From the NCBI RefSeq assembly GCF_003473485.1, contig NC_053042.1, positions 51,733,762-51,797,761 on the forward strand: a stretch of 64,000 nt of DNA. The letters are read 5' to 3'. A program made the translations under genes and the position numbers. This DNA is from Medicago truncatula. Its lineage: Eukaryota; Streptophyta; Magnoliopsida; Fabales; Fabaceae. Below the pieces are notes generated by a model. That model was not told the DNA's origin, searched no databases, and was given only the letters and a program-made list of their open reading frames with translations. Position 1 is the stretch's first letter. Every line of letters begins with the position of its first letter. Positions 55,828 through 64,000 of this stretch are shown here, one piece after another.

Positions 55828-58800
55828 TGTTATACCCTGTTTTTGGACCTAAAAATACTGGGCCCAATTTCATTTCAAACTTTGTCAATTATCAAATTTC
55901 AACTGCACAGTTCAAACTGTCTCTGCCTCGCAGTATTTTTCAATCACAATTTTACCTATGTTTTTCTTGCATAAAACCTTTTGAAATGTCTTTACTTGTC
56001 TTGTAAGTCATTTAAAAGTGTCTCTGAATCATTACGTTGCTTTTTTTTTTTTTTTTTTTTTTTTTTTCACAGTTTATTTCAAAATTTGCAAAAAGTCATA
56101 CAGAAGGGTATTTTGGTCATTTCCTGCAATGGGACCCATTTTCATCCTTGTGACTGTCTCTGAGTCTTTTCAAATTCATTTTTTTACTTTCCATCAGTAA
56201 ACCTTGCTAATTTCATTTCGAACTTGCATCTGAGTCAGTGTCGAGTCAATTTGAATCTGTTTAGGTCGTTTTTAGCCCTAGGGGCATTTTGGTCATTTCA
56301 CATAAAATTTTGGCATGGGGAGGTTACTTTGAAGTACCTCATTTAGGCCATTGGTTCGTTTTAGTCCGTTTTGTCAATTTTATTTTAGTTTCACTTTACG
56401 TTTTGTCAGATTGCCAATTTTATTCCAATTTTATTTTATTTTACATTTTGATCCCCAAGAGGTCCAAAATTGCGTGTCAGTCCAGAATTTTCTTTTTTTT
56501 ACATTTCAGTCCTTTTTGTCAATTGCAGTTCAGTCCCTTAATTTTTCAATTTTGCAGAAAGGTCCCAAATTAATTCTAAGTCCAAGGCCGTGCCATTTCC
56601 ATACAAATCCAGGTGTCACATTTTCATTGGCTCAAGTGTACACATGTCAACTATATAAACAGTGAGTCAGATTCAAAGCCATTAACAACACGCCAACTCA
56701 TAAACACAATTCCAACTTTCTCTCTCTCAGCAATCAGATCAAAACAAGAAAATTCTCAGAATTTCTCAAGAACACCAAGAACAAAAACCCTAACCGTTTT
56801 TTCAGAAATCAAATTCATCAGAATCAACAGTTTTTGAATCAATTCTCAGAGATTCTGTTGAATCTTCATCATCGAATTGATCATTCTCTGCAATTCCAAA
56901 CGCGAGCTCGCATTGAAGCAAGCTCAAGCGTTGATCACAGAGCGTGAAAAGAAGAGGGAAAGAAGCGAAGTTCTAAACCGGCGAAGAAGATGAAGAATCT
57001 GGACCGGTGAAGCAAACAGAATCAAAATCATCAAGAACAGAATCAAGATTTCCAAAGATTTTCTCCATTAAAGGTTTCAACCAAAACCTTAGGTAAAACT
57101 CATAAACTTTTCTCAGAAATAATATCACTGTTAAACCTGTAGAAAACAATCACGTGAGCAAAGCACACCAAAAAATTCCAGAATTCAAAGAAAACTGTAA
57201 CCGTAAACACGAAACCTAGATCCATAAGGATCTAGGTTTTGAAAGCAAGAACGAGTACTAGAAGCGTAATCAAACAACGAAACGATGTAGATCTTGAAAC
57301 GATCTAAACCTTTCTTTTCAAAAAACCAAAAAATCAGTTTCAAAACCGTACGGAACTTTTTAGATCTACAACGTTTCAAACCGTATTTGAAAAAACAGCT
57401 GCTGGATTCGTGTTTAGGGTTAAAGGACGAATCAAATGAAGTAAGAATCTTTGAAATCTGGAAATTTAGGTCACCGGAAACTGCATGAACTCGCCGGAGA
57501 AGATGAAGTTTCCGGCGGACCTTCAAGGTCTCCGCCGTAGCTTCATCCTCGCCGGCGGCGAGGTTAGTGAGAGGTGAGAGAAGAGAGAAGAGTTAGAGAG
57601 AGAATGAGAGCAGCAAAATGAAACAAACCGGAGCTCTGCCACTTTTATAAGCCAGTGAACCGGACCGGTCCAAGACCGGTCCAGTCCCTTTTGTTCCTGG
57701 CCGTTTGATCTAGGGTTTCAGAACCCTGGATCAATCGTACGCCCCCTGTGCATCCGGACCTTGTAGCTTTGGGCTTTGGGTTTGGGCTTAGTTTTCTTTC
57801 ACGTTTTTTTGCTTTTTTGCTACTTGCACCATACTTGCCTGCTGTTTGCACCTCTGTTCATGTTAATTTTTATCAATAAATTCCAAGAAATTTACTATGT
57901 CATTTTACTATTTTTCTTGTTAATTTTCAGTGGTATTTTACTTGGAAAAGTTGATAAAAATTTTAGTGTTGTTTTGTCAAGGGTTTTTACAATTTTGAGT
58001 CTTTTTTCTCACATGTTTACCCGTTACTTCGTGTGCATAATGTTCGTATTCGTCATGTTTGATTTGCATACTATTTCATATGAATTTTGCTACTGTTTGC
58101 TATGCATATGTCACTGTTTTGATGTGTTGGGTTTTATTCTTGCATCATGCGCATTATTCACCACACGTTTCCGGCTTATTTTCATCGTCACTCTATCGTC
58201 TTATGCCATACTTTCTTCTATCACTTTATGTCATACTCTTCTTTTACCATTTTCTACTAACATTTCCTTTCATGTTGATCACTTCATAGCACTTCATTAT
58301 CTTCACCATTGTCTTCTTTAGCTTAGTTTTCCCTTTTACAAATTGTAATTCATTTGGTGATGTAATATTTTACCATTGGTTTGTAGCTTGGCAAAGAGGC
58401 CATAGAATGTATTTAGGAAATGTTGTAATATGGACTATGGACACTATGGAGCACCGACACGCACACACTCACCTTAGATGCATGCATAGGATTGTATGGT
58501 TAGATAAGCGCTTAGGTTTTAAACACTTAGAGAAAATCCATCTTTTCTTTCAAAAAAAAAAACAATTGAACTTCACTTCAAAAATTTTCATAATAAGTAT
58601 GAAGTCAACACTTCATTTCTTTTTCCTTTCTTTTTTCTTAAGAAAAATTCAATTCATCTTAATCATTTAGACTTTCTTTTTAATCACTAAACAAACCTCA
58701 CTTTTTTTGCTAAATCTAATGCCCTTGAGGCCTCTCATCCCTATTCTTCAAAACCTCTTTTCAAACTTAAAACCAAACAATTAAAACAAAAAAACAAGTT

Positions 58801-59164
58801 TTTTTAGCAAGAACTACGAACGGTTTTGATCCCTTAAAAGGGTACGTAGGCAATGAGTCAAAACTCATCCAAGCCGAAATAAAACTAAATTCTACTTCTT
58901 CTCTCCCCCCATTCTTAACTAAATAAACCTCCCATTTTCAAAAGTAAGTAAAAATAAGCGTAGAAATCAACTTAGGAAAACGGCTCCTATAGAGGACTAT
59001 AGTTACTCCGGGTGCCTAACACCTTCCCGTAGTAAAACCGACCCCCGAACTTAGAATCTAAGGGTTTTTTCTCAATTTTTCTCTTCCCAAGAAAAAAGAG
59101 AGATATCAACGGTCGAAAGGTACAAGTCCAATTAATGGCTTGACACCCAAAAACCATGATAACA
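55828..59164 (+). repeat. 3' LTR of the Ogre-like element (3337 bp)
   Basis: Near-identical to the 5' LTR, same termini, followed by AAGCT. Confidence 0.95.
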
Positions 59165-59200
59165 AAGCTTATGCGAGATGCTCACTGAGATAGTTTTTTC

Positions 59201-59335
59201 CAACACAGCTCATCGTCTAATAAACTGGAAGGTGCTAAAATTGTATATTCCAAGGATAATGTTGCAATTCATCCAACTCAGTTTGCTGTTAGTGGAAGAT
59301 TGAAGTTAATTAAGCAAGGGTCTTCCTTATTTATG
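59201..59335 (+). pseudogene. TBC/RabGAP gene fragment (N-terminal exon)
   Basis: 45 codons starting QHSSSSNKLEGAKIVY and containing KDNVAIHPTQFA and SGRLKLIKQGSSLFM. This matches the conserved N-terminal segment of plant TBC-domain RabGAP proteins (the Arabidopsis At5g52580 type as I recall it), where ASERISGRLKL is usual. Here three residues of that segment are missing. A GT follows the last codon as in a donor site, but no later exon is seen. A host gene fragment, not part of the LTR element. Confidence 0.75.
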
Positions 59336-60890
59336 GTCAAAATCGATTAATTGTTTCGTTAATTTTTGGTTTTTTTTTTTTATGTAAATGATGTATTAAG
59401 AGAATGAGATAATTATAAAGTTTGATGAATTGCTGAAATTTTTTCGGGCTTTTTATGAAGATTATGAGGATGATGAGGGTTATGTTGGTTAATTTGTTTA
59501 TGTTGGTTGTGTTTTATGGAATTCTTTGATTGATTTATATTCTGTTAAATGAGAGTTGGGTTGTTGTTTTGTGTTGATGTTATTGATGTGGAAGTGAGTT
59601 TTGTTCTTCCGGGGTTGTTATTGATAGCAATTGATGGTGATGGTGATGATGATGTTGTTGTTGTTGTTGTTGATGATTGTTGATGTTTTTGAATTTTTCT
59701 GGAAAAATAATGAAGATGATGATGGTGTTCATGAATGTGATATTGAAGATGATGATAAGAGTAAGGAAGAAGATGAAGAAAAAGAAAATTAATTAGTTGT
59801 TATCGACTCACCGTAAGATAAAATACACCTATGTAATCCAATGGTCCTCGTAAAAAAAAAGATCAAACGATTAATATTTAAATAATTAATAGGATCTATG
59901 GTAGACCACTCTTAAGGTTGGTCCACCATATACATTTGAGGTTAAACTTAACAGTAGGGATTTATTTGACCGACGGAGACAAACCTAAGGGACTAAAACA
60001 TGAGTTTTATTAGTTATGGGACCAAAATAAAAATTGGAAATTAATTAGAGGACTAAATGACCTATTAAGCCAACCGTATAGTTAAGTCATTTCATTCATA
60101 ATCAACAAATACAAAGTAGTTGGTACATTATTGAAAATACGAGGGCTGGAGTGATATATGGATGCCCTAGCTATTCTATGAGCAAAACCTATTTGGTGGC
60201 CTCCGAACATGCAACACTACAAAGTCTGGTCTATTTAGTAAGAGATTTTTACATTGTAAAATAAGATCACCAAATTCATTTAGAGGACCATTGGTGGTGG
60301 CAAGAGCAACATATAGAAATTCACGATTAGTTTCAAACAAAACAACATTCATTCAGTTTGATATGACCACTTTGATAGCTTCCCGCAAATCTATGGTTTT
60401 AGCTTCTAGAAGAGTGACAAAGAAGTAGAAATATTATGATTTGCCAAGAATGTGCATCCCGAAGATTCTCTAAAGCACATGTTGTACCTCATATATAGAA
60501 TTATTGTTGAAAGAGGTTGTCTCCATGTTACATTTGATCGTGCTCAGTGATGGTTTGCTCCGAAAATCAAAGGTGTCCAACATCGAAAGATAAGTTATAA
60601 GTTTAGACGAGGAAACCTTTCGACATATGGAAGGTTAGGACAGTTGAGTGAGAGAAATATGATTCTCTATCAAATCTATTGACTAGTATATGAATATGAG
60701 AGAAGTAAATATAAATAATTTTGTAGGTGTTCTTTGATCCCTAAAGTTTTTTTTTTGTGGTCGAGATTTGAACTGGATCTTACATATAATGTATTGTCCC
60801 TAACAATGAGATAAGATCCCTCATCTTAAATATTCTTAAACAACAAAAAAACAATTTTAAAATGATTCCTCCAACAAAACAAAACCAAAG
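59336..60890. other. Spacer with GAT/GTT-rich low complexity
   Basis: 59.62-59.78 kb is rich in gatgatg and (GTT)n repeats. Nothing coding is supported. 59.99-60.07 kb carries a 'gggaccaaaataaaaattgg' type retroelement-like scrap. Confidence 0.4.
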
Positions 60891-60899
60891 TGAAACACA

Positions 60900-61175
60900 G
60901 GTTCTTCATCTTCTCCAATTCCATTCCCTCACATAATTCTTCTTCTTCGTTTGCTTCAATATAGTACTCATTACACCGTTACACATCTTTTATTAATTAA
61001 TTCCAAATCACTCTTCTATCTCAACCGAACCAACATTTTAATCTTAATATGCTATTCTACTATACTGTTAAGTTTTGCTCATCACTGAATACTATTTGAA
61101 TGCACTTTAACTGCTTGTTGAAATGTTTCTTCGACCTATTTATTTGTATTAAAAAACTCTGCTGCATTTTGTAGT
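60900..61175 (+). repeat. LIP2-leader duplicate at 3' flank of xylanase 3
   Basis: 'cttcatcttctccaattcca' and 'ttccctcacataattcttct', 'aaccaacattttaatcttaa', then 'tttaactgcttgttgaaatg' match the LIP2 leader exon and intron start. As beside xylanase 2, no LIP2 coding exon follows. Confidence 0.75.
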
Positions 61176-61181
61176 TAACTA

Positions 61182-61204
61182 GCAAAAAACCCGTGTTAAG
61201 CATA
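61182..61204 (-). mobile_element. Possible second Helitron 3' end, degraded
   Basis: On the minus strand the stretch reads ...ACACGGGTTTTTTGCTAG then T, like the 3' ends of plant Helitrons (GC hairpin, short spacer, CTAG). The distal half of the hairpin is decayed. Confidence 0.35.
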
Positions 61205-61516
61205 ATTTTCAATCTCTTTCTACTTTATTTTGTAGTTTTATCCGGTTAATTGTTGATTAGGTAGGAAAGATATATATTCAATCAATATTACTATTTTCAC
61301 CTTGCTGATATTACTTTGTTGAGTTTTATTTGTTTCAGATTATAAAACGAGTTCTCAGCTGATGATGGAAGCATATTGCACTAGAAAATTAATCATGTAG
61401 TATTTCTGATTCAAATTAAAAGTGTAATATAACCAAAAAACTAATCAAGCTTGATGCTGCAAGTCATCATTTTATTACTATAATCTGTCAAAATTGACAT
61501 AAAAGGTGGCTGCTTT

Positions 61517-63993
61517 TTAGGCATGCATTTTCACATGGATAGTTTCCGGTGAAGATCCTTTCTTTACACTTATATTCAATTTTTTGGAGTGTTTGGTTAG
61601 AGGATGTGTAACAGTTACATCATAATCTCCATGATGAAGTGAAATATCTATAATCCCTCTACTGTCTGCTATGGCTGTATGAGTTCCAGTTCCCCACTCA
61701 CGAATCAGCTTGTCCACAATGTCTCCAGTTGGAGTATTTCGAAAATTTGCATCTGCGAGTAATGTATCGCCGAAACCAACTTGTTCCGGACCAGCAAAAA
61801 TTATAATCCCTTGAACAGCTGGATGAGAGTAAGCCTCTCTTAGCACGTCTTCAAGATACTCTGCCTGCCCAACAAAAAAAAATGAGAAAGAAATGTTTAT
61901 TTTCCGTTTGTTCTTGTCATAATGTGGCATATGACACCAATGAAAATTAATAGTTCTGAAATTTCTCTTCACTATATTCAGATTTCTTTCTTTTGCTTTT
62001 ATTTCACTAATAGATGGAAATTAAAGATAAATATATTGTGCATCTTCTGTATTAAATCATGCAGCATTGTATTTTGACTTGAGTAATAAGCAGAAGTTAT
62101 AACTAACAAATTTCCCTGAAGAGGAAGGAGCTTATTAGATTAGTTTTGAAAATGAAGAAATACCTGATTTGGTTGAGGATTGACACTTGTTTCTGTGAGC
62201 CATATAGGAAGTCCAGTTGCACCAAGAAGATCTAGACTTGACCTCATGTAAGCATAGTTTGGTCGACCAAGTCTAAAATGGCCTTGCACCCCAATGGCCA
62301 ATGATATTCCAGCAGTTCCTGGAAATCGCTGAATCTCCTTAAGTTTCCTGATATAATTAGGTGGGCTGACTACCCGATCTCCACTTGATTCAATGGTGTT
62401 AAACTCATTCATGAACATTTTGATTTCTGGATCAAGATGGTAAGCTGTTGAATAATATATTGGCGAGGCATTTTCGCCGAGTTTGTTCTCAAAAAAGTGG
62501 TAGTGGACATTCTCATTCACAACGTCCCATGCAATCAGTTGTCCTCTATACCTTGAAACCACAGATCTTATTCTTTTTGCAGCCGCTTTTCGTAATTCTT
62601 CAGGAGATAGGAACTTAACCCATTTAGGCTGAAAAGTTTCATCGTCCCAGAAAACGGTATGACCTCTGACAGAAATGCCATTTTCTTTGGCGAATTTCAT
62701 CATGGCATCTGGGATAGTATAGTTTTCCTGGCCTTGAAATCTCTCTGTACTATACCACTTCATCTCATTAGTAAAAGCTGTGTACTTGAATCTTGACACA
62801 AACCATCTCTGGTACTCAAAGTTTGTAAGGATGTAATGGTTCATCCCACATCCAAGTGGGAAATTTGCCTTTGTTTGTTTGATGACAATTGATGCTCCTT
62901 CCATTTCTGTTTTGTTTAGATGAGTTACATGGAATCTCACCTTGCTCTTGCGTACCTGCAGTTTATAAATCACAAAAATCATTACTAGTTTTTTCTGCTA
63001 CAGTTCTACTAATTCTCACAATGTAATTTGGTCTGCTATTAAGTTCATTTCTGTTGCTGACAACATGATTACTAGGATCTAAAGTGAAAATAAGATAAGA
63101 GGCATTGACTTTTATGTAAATTTAATGTCTAAAATGTCGAGTGAGTAGTATTGAAAATTTGGACTAGCTTACCCTCTCAACGCTATCGTCTTGCTGTGAT
63201 CTCCATTGTTTCTTGGTGAATGGTTGTAAGGAGACACTATCAGCCCATAGTTCCACAGTTGGATTCTCGCACTGCATTGCCAATAAATTTCAGTTATAAC
63301 AAATATCTAAATACACAAGCATAACTACTTTCACCATCTTCTTTCAGTCTCTGATTATGGATTTTTCTCATATGATATATGTTATTTTGACACAAAAAAT
63401 GGACACAATATGTCAGAATACACTCCGAGCTAGTATTTTTTTTCCGAGGTGAGAAAAAAAAGTATATTTATACGGTATTAGAATATGTGGCACAAAAACA
63501 TTTATGAATGAAAACACATGATTCTCATTTCTCAGTACTTTCATAAAAGAAAATGTGGTAAATTTTAATAGTTAACTCTCCAATGTATTAGATTTTTATA
63601 TTAGGTCTAACATAACCCTATAGAAGAGTTAAGTGTCGTCCTTGTGAGCTTAGCTCAGTTGGTATGGACAATGCATAAAATATGCAAGGTTTGGGGTTCA
63701 AACCTTGACCACCATCAAAAAAAGAAGAGTTAAGTGTCATTTGAGATAATAAGGGATTTCTTTTATCACATAGTTTAGGAAATTTGAAGAAATATGCAAA
63801 ATAAGATAAAATGAAAACCATTTCACCTCAAAAAGAATCTCAGCAGGGCTTGAAAAGTTGGCAACTATGCCACCTTTTAGAAGAGACCAGCATCCATGCT
63901 TTGCTATCACATGACCACCTCGTACAAATTCACTTCCATTTATTTTAAATACAACTGATACAAACTCACTTCCTTCACTCAACTGAAACCAAG
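61517..63993 (-). CDS. Endo-1,4-beta-xylanase 3 (CBM22-GH10), 5' part beyond window
   Basis: Third paralogue. Minus-strand exons seen are 63993-63827 (end of CBM22), 63271-63173, 62955-62164 (792 nt, GH10) and 61864-61517 (348 nt, ends KMHA like the others). Exon lengths and phases equal those of xylanase 1. Both catalytic glutamates are present (WDVVNE, LPIWLTET), as are GCGMNHYILTN and FTNEMKW. No frame breaks in what is visible. The signal peptide and first CBM22 exon lie beyond position 64000. A short SINE sits in the first visible intron. Confidence 0.9.
63638..63722 (+). mobile_element. tRNA-derived SINE in xylanase 3 intron, 85 bp
   Basis: Contains an A-box-like TAGCTCAGTTGG and a B-box-like GGTTCAAACC at tRNA-like spacing and ends in an A-rich tail. 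It is flanked by a perfect 16-bp duplication AGAAGAGTTAAGTGTC (63622-63637 and 63723-63738). It is antisense to the gene. It does not fold as a normal tRNA, so I call it a SINE and not a tRNA gene. Confidence 0.85.
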
Positions 63994-64000
63994 CTGAATG

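Larger units (their letters stand above)
44733..59164 (+). mobile_element. Tat/Ogre-like Ty3-gypsy LTR retrotransposon, 14.4 kb
   Basis: Fossil LTR element with termini TGTTAT...ATAACA, 5-bp target duplication AAGCT (44728-44732 and 59165-59169), long LTRs, a primer-binding site of the tRNA-Arg type used by Ogre elements, gag-like and pol-like parts, and a repeat-rich stretch before the 3' LTR. A second, archaeal-type RNase H places it in the Tat lineage. The LTRs differ by about two substitutions and two homopolymer lengths over 3.34 kb, so insertion is very recent, probably tens of thousands of years at usual plant rates. It is shorter than typical Ogres and looks broken, with several breaks. 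It lies in host DNA that includes a TBC-gene fragment. Confidence 0.93.

Noticed and set aside
63640-63712. tRNA gene
   Set aside because: A- and B-boxes are present, but the anticodon stem and acceptor do not pair and a poly(A) tail with target duplications follows, so it is a SINE.

Overview
This is an AT-rich plant nuclear segment. The best overall fit is a legume. The signs are split genes with GT-AG introns, a cytosolic-type tRNA-Pro array, plant GH10 xylanases, Stowaway, hAT and Mutator-like MITEs, a Helitron, and a Tat/Ogre-type LTR element with very long LTRs, a group especially common in legumes. The species is inferred, not proven.

Layout. (1) 1-20.07 kb is a two-level repeat. Three related units (about 1-7.2, 7.93-14.92 and 15.0-20.07 kb) each carry up to four or five tRNA-Pro genes at matching positions, an antisense ARL8 GTPase pseudogene fragment, a LINE reverse-transcriptase tail, and a copy of the 5' leader of the LIP2 gene. 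I count eleven complete or near-complete tRNA-Pro copies, one 5'-decayed copy and one deletion remnant. One copy has anticodon CGG instead of TGG. (2) 20.6-22.1 kb holds LIP2, the mitochondrial octanoyltransferase, which looks intact and has an intron in its 5' UTR. (3) 23.88-24.15 kb encodes a small secreted-peptide precursor with an atypical CLE-like tail. (4) 24.6-33.0 kb holds two complete minus-strand CBM22-GH10 endo-1,4-beta-xylanase genes, of 580 and 582 codons in my gene models. A third copy starts at 61.5 kb and runs off the right edge. Its exon 3 begins 8 bases inside the window.

(5) 33-44.7 kb is transposon-rich DNA between xylanase copies 2 and 3. It holds Stowaway and foldback MITEs, a 5'-truncated LINE that appears to sit inside a foldback element, and a decayed Helitron with recognisable Rep/helicase pieces and a 3' terminus. 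(6) 44,733-59,164 is a young Tat/Ogre-like LTR retrotransposon. Its LTRs are about 3.34 kb and nearly identical, and it is flanked by AAGCT target duplications. It looks broken. It lies in or beside a fragment of a host TBC/RabGAP gene. (7) 59.2-61.5 kb is degenerate spacer that ends in another LIP2-leader copy next to xylanase 3.

Most interesting observation. The noncoding stretch before the 3' LTR of the Ogre-like element holds two unrelated repeat families. Family 1 has six copies of exactly 28 nt and family 2 has 14 tandem units. In both, the repeats fold on the sense strand into hairpins, and base changes between copies are compensated across the stems. G-U wobbles fit only the sense RNA. 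Family 1 keeps a CCC-GNRA-GGG tip in all six copies. I know of tandem repeats in this part of Ogre elements, but not of a description of covarying RNA hairpins there.

How the genes relate. LIP2, the peptide gene and the xylanases are separate functions, not a pathway. What ties the window together is duplication: the LIP2 leader recurs in the tRNA units and at the 3' flank of xylanases 2 and 3, so the same segment has been copied repeatedly in both directions from LIP2.
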